From: Phocaeicola faecium
Lineage (GTDB): Bacteria; Bacteroidota; Bacteroidia; Bacteroidales; Bacteroidaceae
Reading direction: 5' to 3'
Length of the DNA stretch: 64,000 nucleotides
Assembly: GCF_014837055.1 (NCBI RefSeq)
Contig: NZ_JACSPQ010000001.1
Coordinates: 671,035-735,034 of the forward strand
In this document: positions 55,818 to 64,000 of the stretch, piece after piece
How positions within the stretch are numbered: position 1 is the stretch's first letter
Layout of the letters: every line of letters begins with the position of its first letter
Translations under genes and position numbers: made by a program
The notes under the pieces: generated by a model
Databases searched by the model: none
Seen by the model: the letters and a program-made list of their open reading frames with translations, nothing else
Told to the model about the DNA's origin: nothing

Positions 55818-57533
55818 ATGAAAAGAAATAAATTATTCAATGTATTCTCTGCAGCCTTGCTGAGCGCAGGCATGGGATTGAGTTCATGCTCTGATTGGCT
55901 GGACTTGTCTCCTATTGACTACTATGGAGCAGGCAACTTCTGGCAAACAGAAGCGCAAGCTATCGGAAATTTAAGTGCCCAAATGTCAGCCTTCCGTGGG
56001 TATTGTTTTCAGTCTGTCATTGTTTACGGCGAACTGAGAGGTGGGGCTTATACAAGAGCTACCAATGGGTCGGACGGTTCAAGTCTTGATTACCAATACC
56101 TTCGAGACCAAAACTTATCGCAAACCAACTACGGTGTAGGAAACTTCGGAGGTTACTGGGGACTGATATCTTCAGTCAATCTTTTCATTGCCAACGTAGA
56201 AGCAGCCAATTACTTTTCGAGTGAAGATACCAAAAATTACTGTTTAGGTATGGCATACGGTATGCGTGCTTATTACTATTTCTTAATGTATCGTGCATAC
56301 GGGGGTGTACCTTTGCGCCTGACTCCGGAAGTAGAAAACGGTAATTATGACCCAAGTACTTTGTATATGCCACGTGCCACGGCTTCTGAGACCATGACAC
56401 AAATCAAGGCAGACATCACCAAATCGTTAGAATATTTCGGTAATCAAACCACTTTCAATTTCAACGGAAGCGACGCCAATGCCAAATATTATTGGTCGAA
56501 AGCAGCTACGGAAATGCTTGCCGGAGAGGTTTATCTGTGGAACGCGAAGGTGACGGTTGGAGACCAGCAGGCTACACCCGCCGACCTGACAACAGCCAAA
56601 ACTCACTTTGAGAACGTGATTTCTGATTACGGTTTGGACTTGGAAGGAAACTTTACAGACATTTTCAGTACAAGCAACAAGCAAAATGAAGAAATCATCT
56701 TTGCATTCAAATTTGATGAGAACGAAGCTACCAACAGCATTCCGGTAAATAACCTTTACGGTATCATTACCGGTAACACAATCGGAGCCGCATACGACAG
56801 CGAAGGAAATCTTTGGGATAATCCCTTGCAAATACCGGGTACACAGCAACGTTACCAGTATGCAAACGCCTTGTGGTATCAGTTCGATGAAGCAGATACA
56901 CGCCGAGACGCCACTTTGCTTCCTTCTTGGCATGATCAAGCAGCTACCCAGCTTCGAGGCACTTTTGCCTGCAAGAACTTGGGTTCCATCTTAGAGTCTA
57001 CCGGTTTCAAATGTTATAACGGCGACCAGCCTATTTACCGTTTGGCATTGGCATATTTGTCATTAGCAGAAATAGCAAACATGGAAGGCGACAATTCCGC
57101 CGTTGAAAGATATGTGAACCGCATCCGTGAACGAGCATACGGTGAAAACTGGAATGCTGACACGTATGGCTATACGGCTGGAAGCTTTGTAGAAAACGAA
57201 GTAGCCATTCTGCATGAAAAAGACAAAGAATTTGTTCAGGAAGGTCAACGCTGGTATGACATCTGCCGTATGTCTGTCAGTGCAAATTGCGGAGCTTTAG
57301 ACCATTTAGTATTCCATAACGAGGGTCACATTGCATACGGTCTGACTATTACAGACAACATGAAAGAAGTCAGCAATATTCCGTGGGATCAGCAGACACC
57401 ACCGGAAATCGTAGTAGAACCGATTCTCAGCACAGACTTGGCTTATCGTGTATTGTGGCCGTTAAGCACTTCTGACCTGAATAATGACAAACAGTTAGAA
57501 CAAACACCGGGATACGAAGACGATGTAGAATAA
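55818..57533 (+). CDS. SusD-like glycan-binding lipoprotein
   Basis: A 571-residue surface lipoprotein that lids the upstream SusC transporter and captures its ligand. The lipobox ends at SSC (C24 region, MGLSSCSDWLDLSP). The SusD fold follows with TPR-like helices, for example LGMAYGMRAYYYFLMYRAYGGVPL and, near the C-terminus, AYLSLAEIANMEGDNSAVERYVNRIRERAY. It ends at a strong terminator at 57562-57604. The ligand is not predictable from sequence alone. Confidence 0.94.
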   Translation: MKRNKLFNVFSAALLSAGMGLSSCSDWLDLSPIDYYGAGNFWQTEAQAIGNLSAQMSAFRGYCFQSVIVYGELRGGAYTRATNGSDGSSLDYQYLRDQNLSQTNYGVGNFGGYWGLISSVNLFIANVEAANYFSSEDTKNYCLGMAYGMRAYYYFLMYRAYGGVPLRLTPEVENGNYDPSTLYMPRATASETMTQIKADITKSLEYFGNQTTFNFNGSDANAKYYWSKAATEMLAGEVYLWNAKVTVGDQQATPADLTTAKTHFENVISDYGLDLEGNFTDIFSTSNKQNEEIIFAFKFDENEATNSIPVNNLYGIITGNTIGAAYDSEGNLWDNPLQIPGTQQRYQYANALWYQFDEADTRRDATLLPSWHDQAATQLRGTFACKNLGSILESTGFKCYNGDQPIYRLALAYLSLAEIANMEGDNSAVERYVNRIRERAYGENWNADTYGYTAGSFVENEVAILHEKDKEFVQEGQRWYDICRMSVSANCGALDHLVFHNEGHIAYGLTITDNMKEVSNIPWDQQTPPEIVVEPILSTDLAYRVLWPLSTSDLNNDKQLEQTPGYEDDVE

Positions 57534-57561
57534 AGTCATTCGTACACTTAACGTAATAGTT

Positions 57562-57604
57562 TCACGCTTGCTTTTGCCGCTTGGCATAGCAAGCGTGATT
57601 TTTT
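57562..57604 (+). terminator. Terminator of the first susCD pair
   Basis: A perfect 11-base inverted repeat (57562-57572 and 57588-57598, TCACGCTTGCT with its complement) followed by T6. Confidence 0.85.
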
Positions 57605-57633
57605 ATGCCACTCAACAGATAATTATCCCCATT

Positions 57634-57720
57634 AAAATTCTACCCATAGGACTGATGCGTCCTATGGGTAGAACCGGGTAATCCTTCCGCATGAACATAG
57701 AAACACTAACGGTAGTGTTT
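57634..57720 (+). repeat. 22-base-period intergenic repeat, copy F
   Basis: 87 bases with unit cores ATTCTACCCATAG, GTCCTATGGGTAG, ATCCTTCCGCATG and CACTAACGGTAG. Units one and two are exact inverses over CTACCCATAGG and CCTATGGGTAG and can form a hairpin. It lies between the ends of the two converging susD genes. Confidence 0.78.
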
Positions 57721-57786
57721 GCAGGGATAAATCTACGTGGGTTCACGTTATGCTCTTAAAGGCATAACATCTTACCATTCAACAGA

Positions 57787-59439
57787 TTAATAAGAGACCG
57801 TTACCTTATATCCGATATTTTGTTCCAATGATTGGTTCATCGTGATGACCTTTTCCGGTATCGGGAAAACAGTAGTGAATCCGCTTTCTTCGTTTTCTAT
57901 CTGAGGACGGAAGCTGTATGCCTGCGTAAATATTCCGAAACGAATCATGTCTTGACGCCGCCAGCCTTCCCATGCCAGTTCCATCTGCCTTTCTGCCAGC
58001 AAATTGGCTAACGTTGCCGGACGAGAGGATGCACCTGCCCTGCCCCGTACAGCGTTCAGTGCAGTATCGCCATTTTCTCCGTTGCGCACTTGTGCCTCGC
58101 TCTGCATCAGTAACACGTCGGCATAACGGAACAACACGATGTCGTTATCCAGCAGTTTACCGTCTTTCAGTCCGGTTTTATCCACCTCATACTTCTTCAT
58201 GCGAGCACCGGCCGTTTTCTCGTAAGGTTTTCCCGATACATCAAGAGCCACCTGCCACGGCTCGTATACCAGAGGAGTTACTTCGTCATCGAGCATAATC
58301 TGGTTGCCATCCAAATCTTTTACCGCACCGGCAAAGTAACACCATTCGAAACGCGGGTCGACTTCGGGCGTATCGTAGCCGAAGGTTTTCAGTACCTCTA
58401 TCGTTGCGCTTGAGCCGTTTTCCCCACTCAGTCCGTAGGCTTTCGCGTGGTTATAGTGGCGCGAGCGGAACAGATATATAAACTGATTGGTATACAGCGT
58501 TTTGCTCATAGGTATTACAAAGATGTTTTCGCGCGAGGACTCGTTGAACACCGCAAAATTCTGCGTATAGTCAGGCTCTAAGATATAGCCGGAAGCTGTT
58601 ATTTTTCCACAATAATATTTCACCGTTTCCCATGCATTAAGCTGTTGTCCTTCTACCTCAAAAAAGAGTTGGCTGCCATCGGGCTTGTTTCCGTCTGTCC
58701 AGTTGTCATCCGAATAAATTTCGGCATTCAAGGCAAGTTTTGCCAACAGGAAATATACCACCGGGCGCGTAATTCTTCCGTAGTAAAGCCCCGGCAGATT
58801 GCTATGCTCCTCACTCAACAAGGGAGCTGCCGCCTGAAGCTCGTCGACAATGAAACGGAACACCTCGCTTCTTTCTTCCTGACGGACATCGCCAACGCGA
58901 TCACCCGACGACAATACCAACGGAATCCGTCCAAACAAATCCATCGTGTAATAATAGAACATAGCCCGAAACGCACGTACTTCGGCTATATAAGCGTTTA
59001 CATCGTCATTCGGATGTAAAGCGGCATAGGCATTTATTTTTTCCAACGAACCGTTACACAGAATGATTACCTGATACAGATATTCCCATGTATCATAGAT
59101 GGCGTCGTTATTAACTCCCCAGCGGTGCAGGTAAAGTCCCTGCCAGAAGCCACCGTCGTACCAGTCTCCGCCACGGGTAGGCATGATGGCCTCATCGGTG
59201 GTAAAGGTATTCAGGTCGTAAACGCCCCGCCCCGTACCTTGCAGTCCCTGACTGTCGGCATAACCGCCTATGTGATTATAAAGCGACAAAACCCCGTTTT
59301 GATAAAGCTCCTGCAAAGTAGCATAAGCGGTTTCTTCATCCCGGCTATCTTGAGGATGTTCTTCTAAAAACTTACCACATGAAACCAGCATTCCCGCAAC
59401 GCCAAGCACAAGCACAATTAAATAAGATAAAGTTTTCAT
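57787..59439 (-). CDS. SusD-like glycan-binding lipoprotein (second pair)
   Basis: A 550-residue SusD/RagB-family lipoprotein with a lipobox at LVSC (C21, GMLVSCGKFLEEHPQDS). Typical SusD features are AEVRAFRAMFYYYTMDLFGRIPLV and, near the C-terminus, ALNAVRGRAGASSRPATLANLLAERQMELAWEGWRRQDMIRFG. It starts 10 bases after the second susC on the minus strand and converges with the first susCD pair. The ligand is unknown. Confidence 0.93.
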   Translation of the reverse strand: MKTLSYLIVLVLGVAGMLVSCGKFLEEHPQDSRDEETAYATLQELYQNGVLSLYNHIGGYADSQGLQGTGRGVYDLNTFTTDEAIMPTRGGDWYDGGFWQGLYLHRWGVNNDAIYDTWEYLYQVIILCNGSLEKINAYAALHPNDDVNAYIAEVRAFRAMFYYYTMDLFGRIPLVLSSGDRVGDVRQEERSEVFRFIVDELQAAAPLLSEEHSNLPGLYYGRITRPVVYFLLAKLALNAEIYSDDNWTDGNKPDGSQLFFEVEGQQLNAWETVKYYCGKITASGYILEPDYTQNFAVFNESSRENIFVIPMSKTLYTNQFIYLFRSRHYNHAKAYGLSGENGSSATIEVLKTFGYDTPEVDPRFEWCYFAGAVKDLDGNQIMLDDEVTPLVYEPWQVALDVSGKPYEKTAGARMKKYEVDKTGLKDGKLLDNDIVLFRYADVLLMQSEAQVRNGENGDTALNAVRGRAGASSRPATLANLLAERQMELAWEGWRRQDMIRFGIFTQAYSFRPQIENEESGFTTVFPIPEKVITMNQSLEQNIGYKVTVSY

Positions 59440-59449
59440 AATAACCGGA

Positions 59450-62188
59450 TTAGAAATTCAAACTCAAACTAACAGTATAAGTACGCAATAAAGGATAAGT
59501 ACGCTTGTCGTCAACTCCCAGCGTGGCATCTACCAGACTGGAGTTTACCAGCGGGGTCAGCCCTGAATATCCGCTAATGGTTCCCAAGTTATTGACCGTA
59601 CCCGCCAAGCGTATGCCTTTCAGGAAACGGCGTGGCTTTAGAGGCACAGTCCACCCCACGGTCAGATAATCGAAATTAACGTAGTTTCCGCTCTCTAACC
59701 AGTAATCGGTGGCCGTCTGGTCTTTTATCATCCGTTTGGGAGCCTCTGCCAATACGTTATAATCGGGCAGACTGTTCATGTTCATATACGAAAGCGAAGT
59801 CCCGTTATACACCTTATGTCCGAATGCGCCGTTTATCTGTAACGAGATGTCTATATTCTTATATCGGAAACTGATGTTCGAACCTAACAGAACCTTCGGG
59901 ATGGCTTGCCCTGCCACGTAGCGGTCTTCTCCGTCTTCCAGATTAACCCCTCCCCCGTTCAGGTCGGCAATCTGATACGTATAGCCTCCTTCACCGTCGG
60001 ATACCAAGCCTTCGCAATGAGGAAGGTAAAATACGCCCAACGGCTGTCCCACTATCTGATATACGATATTATTATATCCTCCGTGGGTACCCGCACCGTT
60101 CAGACCGGCTATCGCCGTATATTCCGATGCCGAAATATATTCTCCGTTATACACTCCGCTCAACGAAAGCAACTTATTTTTCTGGAAAGTGATGTTCGCA
60201 TTGATATTCAGTTCCATGTCTTTGGTTTTCAGCGGAGTGACACCTACCGAAACTTCGGTTCCGCTGTTGCGCATCGAGCCTAAATTGGCAAGCAGTGTGC
60301 TGTACGGAAATGGCGGTACACTGACGTTATACTGATACAGCATGTCGGTGGTTTTCGAATTGTAATAGTTGACCGACAGCAAGAGGCGGTTACCATACAT
60401 GCTTAAATCGAATCCGGCGTTGAAGGTGTGTTTTACTTCCCATTTCAGGTCGGGATTGACGTTTTTCATACTTTCGTAAGTTACCAGCGGCGCATTGCCT
60501 ACGGGAGTCACACCGTTCGGGCGTACCAGCGCCATCGTAGTGTACGAATCAATTCCGCCTTGATTACCTGCCAGTCCGTATCCCACACGCAGCTTCAGAT
60601 TATCAACGGAACGGAATTGTTTCATAAAAGCTTCTTCTGTTACATTCCATGCCAACGAAGCCGAAGGGAAAAAGCCCCATTTATGGTTTCTCCCGAATTT
60701 GGATGAAGCATCCGTACGCGCATTCAGCGTGACAACGTAACGGTTATCGTACGTATAATTCACGCGCCCCAAGAAAGAAGCCAAGTGAGGGTCTTCGTAA
60801 TACGAGCCTGTACCGTCCCACGGGCGCAAAGCTCCCGCCTGCAAGTTATGATAACCCAAAGCATTCGATGAAAAGTTTGTCACCGTGGTGTAAAAGCCTT
60901 TATATATATTTTTCTCTAATTCGCCCAGCGCAAGCACATCAAAGAAATGCGCCCCTGCCTGTTTGCGATAAGTCAGCATCAGGTTACCCAACAACGACTC
61001 CGACTTGCGGTCGCCACGGTAAGCCTGCCCGTTTGCCCATACGCTGGTAGGAAGATACTGAGCATCCTCGGCATCGTTATAGGTGTAAGAGCCGAACATC
61101 ACCAATTTCAGGTCTTCCATCAAATTAAAGGTCAGCCGGGCATGTGCACTGAGATAAGAAGCATCGTTGTTATTATCTACTTCCATCCAAGCCAACGGGT
61201 TGGTTATCTGGCTGGCAGTGGTGATTTGGTCCCATCCTCCCGTTTCCGGATTCTTATGGTTAGGGAAAGTAGGATTAAAAGTTGCAGCCGAATAAAAAGT
61301 CTTTTGCGTATCAAACAGCGTGCGGTTTTTCTTTACCGAGCCAAACAGCCCCAATTCGCAGTCGATGAATCCGTCAAGCAGTTTCTGGCTCATGTTCATG
61401 TTTGCGGTAAACAGCTTCATGCTCTCGTTGTCAACCACTCCCTGACGGTCTTGATACCCCAACGACACACGGTAGTTCGATGCTTCACCGCCTCCATAGA
61501 ACGCTATGTTATGATTCTGCTGCAAACCTACCTGCTCAATCTCTTTCTGGAAGTCTGTATCATACCCCTTGTCTAATATTTGCAGATTGTTTTCGGCTGC
61601 CACCCTACGAAATTCTGCTCCCGAAAGCATATCCAAATGACGGTACACATGAGCGATGCCGAAACTGCCGCTGTAATTTACCCGCGTTTTTCCTGCCACA
61701 CCTTTTTTGGTCACAATGTTGATAACGCCCGAAGCTCCCCGCGAACCGTACTGAGCCGTCTCGGAAGCGTCTTTCAGGATTGTAAAGCTCTCGATGTCTG
61801 CCGGATAGATGGAGGTCAGCATCGTCAAGTCGCCCAATACCCCGTCTACTATTATCAGCGGGTCGTTTCCGCTGGTAAGCGAGGTAGTACCACGCATACG
61901 CACCGACTCTAATGCCGCCATGCCGTTGCTGCTCTTCAGAATCGTAAGTCCTGCCACCCTGCCTTGAATAGCCTCCAGCGGATTGGTTATCTGTTCTTTA
62001 TTCATCTGACTTTCAGTTATCCGTTCCACCGAGCCGGAAAGGTTTATCAGGCTTCCGCGCGCGTAACCGATGTTCAATATCGAGTCGGGCGGCAATTCTG
62101 TCTGCGGATTTTCTTGCGCCGATAAAGACTGGAAACAAAAGGGGAAAGCCCAAAGGCAAATAATCGGAATGTAGCTATTTCTTTTCAT
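59450..62188 (-). CDS. SusC-like transporter without the N-terminal regulatory-like domain
   Basis: A 912-residue TonB-dependent transporter with a signal peptide (to about residue 24, SLSAQE). The plug starts at once with NPLEAIQGRVAGLTIL, MRGTTSLTSGNDPLIIVDGVLGD and ILKDASETAQYGSRGASGVI. The barrel ends in LSLNF. The roughly 80-residue carboxypeptidase-regulatory-like domain of most SusC proteins is missing, and no clear TonB box is visible in DSILNIGYARGS. It leads a two-gene operon with susD. Confidence 0.93.
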   Translation of the reverse strand: MKRNSYIPIICLWAFPFCFQSLSAQENPQTELPPDSILNIGYARGSLINLSGSVERITESQMNKEQITNPLEAIQGRVAGLTILKSSNGMAALESVRMRGTTSLTSGNDPLIIVDGVLGDLTMLTSIYPADIESFTILKDASETAQYGSRGASGVINIVTKKGVAGKTRVNYSGSFGIAHVYRHLDMLSGAEFRRVAAENNLQILDKGYDTDFQKEIEQVGLQQNHNIAFYGGGEASNYRVSLGYQDRQGVVDNESMKLFTANMNMSQKLLDGFIDCELGLFGSVKKNRTLFDTQKTFYSAATFNPTFPNHKNPETGGWDQITTASQITNPLAWMEVDNNNDASYLSAHARLTFNLMEDLKLVMFGSYTYNDAEDAQYLPTSVWANGQAYRGDRKSESLLGNLMLTYRKQAGAHFFDVLALGELEKNIYKGFYTTVTNFSSNALGYHNLQAGALRPWDGTGSYYEDPHLASFLGRVNYTYDNRYVVTLNARTDASSKFGRNHKWGFFPSASLAWNVTEEAFMKQFRSVDNLKLRVGYGLAGNQGGIDSYTTMALVRPNGVTPVGNAPLVTYESMKNVNPDLKWEVKHTFNAGFDLSMYGNRLLLSVNYYNSKTTDMLYQYNVSVPPFPYSTLLANLGSMRNSGTEVSVGVTPLKTKDMELNINANITFQKNKLLSLSGVYNGEYISASEYTAIAGLNGAGTHGGYNNIVYQIVGQPLGVFYLPHCEGLVSDGEGGYTYQIADLNGGGVNLEDGEDRYVAGQAIPKVLLGSNISFRYKNIDISLQINGAFGHKVYNGTSLSYMNMNSLPDYNVLAEAPKRMIKDQTATDYWLESGNYVNFDYLTVGWTVPLKPRRFLKGIRLAGTVNNLGTISGYSGLTPLVNSSLVDATLGVDDKRTYPLLRTYTVSLSLNF

Positions 62189-62319
62189 ACCATCAGATTA
62201 TAAGGGAAACACTTTTCACAAAAATAAATATAAATATTGAATATTCCTAATTCTTTACAAAGATTCTGAAGCTATTCAGAGTTACGCACAGGCTTGTTTT
62301 CAAGAGCCTGTTTCAGGCT

Positions 62320-62412
62320 GAAAAAACACTAACGGCAAAACCGGTTAACCTTCCGAATAGAAACAGGCAACGCTTCCGCATGGGATGAGTGACGCTTGCG
62401 GTAGCGTTTTTT
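62320..62412 (+). repeat. 22-base-period intergenic repeat, copy G
   Basis: About 93 bases with unit cores CACTAACGGCAA, ACCTTCCGAATAG, CGCTTCCGCATG and CGCTTGCGGTAG, from GAAAAAA to a T7 tract. It lies in the 305-base gap 62189-62493 between the divergent second susC and uvrB. An AGCCTGTTTCAGGCT hairpin (62306-62320) lies just before it. Apart from these and the uvrB promoter I see nothing there. Confidence 0.8.
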
Positions 62413-62459
62413 TGGAATGTTTGCATCTGCGATTTTTATCACCAATTCATTTTTTATCG

Positions 62460-62467
62460 TATCTTTG
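62460..62467 (+). promoter_or_regulatory. -7 box upstream of uvrB
   Basis: TATCTTTG, 26 bases before the ATG at 62494. No consensus -33 TTTG at the expected distance. Confidence 0.55.
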
Positions 62468-62493
62468 AGGGCTAACTTAACACAAGGACAACT

Positions 62494-64000
62494 ATGGATT
62501 TTGAACTGGTATCTGATTATAAGCCGACGGGCGACCAGCCGGAAGCTATCGCACAACTGACGGAGGGGGTGATGAATCATCTTCCGGCACAAACGCTGCT
62601 GGGGGTTACAGGCTCGGGAAAGACTTTCACAATAGCAAACGTCATCAAAAACGTAAATAAGCCGACACTTATTTTAAGCCACAACAAAACGCTTGCCGCG
62701 CAGCTGTACGGAGAGTTCAAAAACTTCTTCCCGCATAATGCCGTGGAATATTACGTATCTTATTACGACTATTACCAGCCGGAAGCCTATATACCTTCTA
62801 CGGATACTTATATAGAAAAAGACCTTGCCATCAATGATGAAATAGATAAGCTGAGGCTTGCCGCCACATCTGCCTTGCTGTCGGGGCGCAAAGATGTTAT
62901 CGTTATTTCATCTGTATCGTGCATTTACGGTATGGGAAATCCTGCGGACTTTTATAATAATGTAATCGAGGTGAAAAAAGGAAAGCGCATCGACCGCAAC
63001 GTGTTCCTCCGCCGGCTGGTGGATAGTCTTTATGTGCGTAACGACATTGAGCTGAACCGTGGGAATTTCCGCGTAAAGGGTGATACGGTAGACATCTTTC
63101 TGGCATATACCGATGACATACTGCGTGTCATGTTTTGGGATGATGAGATAGACAGCATCGAAGAAATAGATCCCGTGTCGGGACATCGTACCGACTCTTT
63201 CGATGAATATAAAATCTATCCGGCTAATCTTTTCATGACAACAAAGGAAAGTACGCTGCGCGCCATTCATCAGATAGAAGACGATTTAACCAAACAGGTG
63301 GCTTATTTCGAGGAAATCGGGAAGCCTTACGAGGCAAAACGGCTGTACGAGCGGGTGACTTACGACATGGAGATGCTCCGCGAGTTAGGACACTGTTCGG
63401 GCATCGAAAACTATTCGCGTTACTTCGACGGACGCGAGGCGGGAACACGGCCTTACTGCTTGTTGGATTTCTTCCCCAAAGACTACCTGATGGTCATTGA
63501 CGAAAGCCATGTCAGTGTGCCTCAAATCCGTGCCATGTACGGCGGAGACCGCGCTCGGAAAACCAATCTGGTAGAATACGGATTCCGGCTGCCGGCTGCG
63601 ATGGATAACCGCCCGCTGACATTTGAAGAGTTTCAAGCAATGACGAACGAAGTCATCTACGTCAGTGCCACCCCCGCCGAATACGAACTGCAGCAAAGTG
63701 AAGGGATAGTTGTAGAGCAGGTTATCCGCCCCACCGGATTGTTAGACCCGATCATCGAAGTGCGTCCGAGTTTGAATCAGATTGACGACCTGATGGAAGA
63801 GATACAACAGCGCATCGAGCAGGAAGAACGTGTGTTGGTTACCACTTTAACCAAGCGCATGGCGGAAGAGCTGACGGAATATCTGCTGAACCACGGGATA
63901 CGCTGTACGTACATCCACAGCGATGTGGAGACGCTGGAGCGTGTAAAGATTATGGACGATTTGAGGCAGGGACTTTACGACGTGTTGATCGGTGTAAACC
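62494..64000 (+). CDS. uvrB: Excinuclease ABC subunit B (partial, runs off the window)
   Basis: UvrB is the damage-verifying helicase of nucleotide excision repair, handing lesions from UvrA to UvrC. The first 502 residues are present. The N-terminus is MDFELVSDYKPTGDQPEAI. Walker A GVTGSGKT is at 37-44, the DNA-separating beta-hairpin YYDYYQPEAYIP lies near 93, and LMVIDESHVSVPQI is the Walker B-like motif. VYVSATPAEYE and the start of the second helicase domain VLVTTLTKRMAEELTEYL follow, and the C-terminal UvrC-binding part lies beyond the edge. It is divergent from the second susC. Confidence 0.96.
   Translation, partial: MDFELVSDYKPTGDQPEAIAQLTEGVMNHLPAQTLLGVTGSGKTFTIANVIKNVNKPTLILSHNKTLAAQLYGEFKNFFPHNAVEYYVSYYDYYQPEAYIPSTDTYIEKDLAINDEIDKLRLAATSALLSGRKDVIVISSVSCIYGMGNPADFYNNVIEVKKGKRIDRNVFLRRLVDSLYVRNDIELNRGNFRVKGDTVDIFLAYTDDILRVMFWDDEIDSIEEIDPVSGHRTDSFDEYKIYPANLFMTTKESTLRAIHQIEDDLTKQVAYFEEIGKPYEAKRLYERVTYDMEMLRELGHCSGIENYSRYFDGREAGTRPYCLLDFFPKDYLMVIDESHVSVPQIRAMYGGDRARKTNLVEYGFRLPAAMDNRPLTFEEFQAMTNEVIYVSATPAEYELQQSEGIVVEQVIRPTGLLDPIIEVRPSLNQIDDLMEEIQQRIEQEERVLVTTLTKRMAEELTEYLLNHGIRCTYIHSDVETLERVKIMDDLRQGLYDVLIGVN

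Noticed and set aside
57747-57768. GTTATGC/GCATAAC hairpin as terminator of the second susD
   Set aside because: There is no U tract on the minus strand after the stem, so it is too weak to list as a terminator.

Overview
The window looks like a chromosomal segment of a gut-type Bacteroidales, most likely a Bacteroidaceae member (Bacteroides or Phocaeicola). The support is two SusC/SusD pairs, a serine palmitoyltransferase of the Bacteroides type, a GH110 galactosidase, a complete Na+-NQR operon, an ATP synthase operon beginning atpD-atpC, and many copies of the Bacteroidetes -7 promoter motif TAnnTTTG close to start codons. Shine-Dalgarno sequences are mostly absent. There is no rRNA, no clear tRNA, no CRISPR array, no intact insertion sequence and no phage gene. 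Most of it reads as core genome with short accessory insertions between genes.

Layout. 1-3.4 kb: ATP synthase genes on the minus strand (atpD, atpC, a small AtpI-like membrane protein, atpB). 3.6-9.8 kb: single genes (YjbQ-like, a winged-helix protein, MgtC-like, a HAD phosphatase), then a divergent pair of serine palmitoyltransferase and a DAGK-type lipid kinase (sphingolipid metabolism), then trmN6. 9.9-14.7 kb: lon-tgt-lptG-like operon joined by ATGA overlaps. 14.9-18.2 kb: a thioredoxin-fold protein without its CxxC, serB and a DEAD-box helicase. 18.3-22.1 kb: GH110 enzyme, and a bamD-rpoZ-DUF4293 operon. 22.5-25.6 kb: AMP-dependent ligase, a hexapeptide acetyltransferase and lipB. 25.7-30.7 kb: DUF3298 lipoprotein-rsmG-MBL hydrolase-gcvP. 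30.8-36.6 kb: PBP1A, an amn-holA operon and an iron alcohol dehydrogenase. 36.8-39.3 kb: a solo HsdR-N-type nuclease domain, and Nif3 followed by a zinc-ribbon coiled-coil protein. 39.5-45.0 kb: phospho-sugar mutase, a WecA/MraY-family transferase and an SLBB polysaccharide export protein. 45.9-51.7 kb: nqrABCDEF. 52.4-62.2 kb: two convergent SusC/SusD pairs. 62.5 kb to the end: uvrB, cut by the window edge.

The most unusual signal lies between the genes. Seven gaps each hold one copy of a roughly 91-base element (near 5.5, 14.8, 33.3, 45.7, 52.0, 57.7 and 62.4 kb). Every copy is built of four units with an exact 22-base period. The fourth unit is almost invariant and ends in AGCGTTTTTC, while the first three swap between a few ten-base modules, some in inverted form. 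I do not recognise this family. The 45.1-45.9 kb gap also holds a MITE-like element with 18-base terminal inverted repeats, whose end recurs next to a stop codon at 37.3 kb, and a promoter-hairpin-T-run arrangement that could make a small RNA of about 65 nt.

Functionally the window combines energy coupling (F-type ATP synthase and the Na+ pump NQR), envelope building (LptG-like permease, BamD, PBP1A, sphingolipid and undecaprenyl-linked glycan steps, polysaccharide export), glycan uptake and hydrolysis (SusCD, GH110), and housekeeping RNA, DNA and protein maintenance (Lon, Tgt, RsmG, TrmN6, HolA, UvrB).
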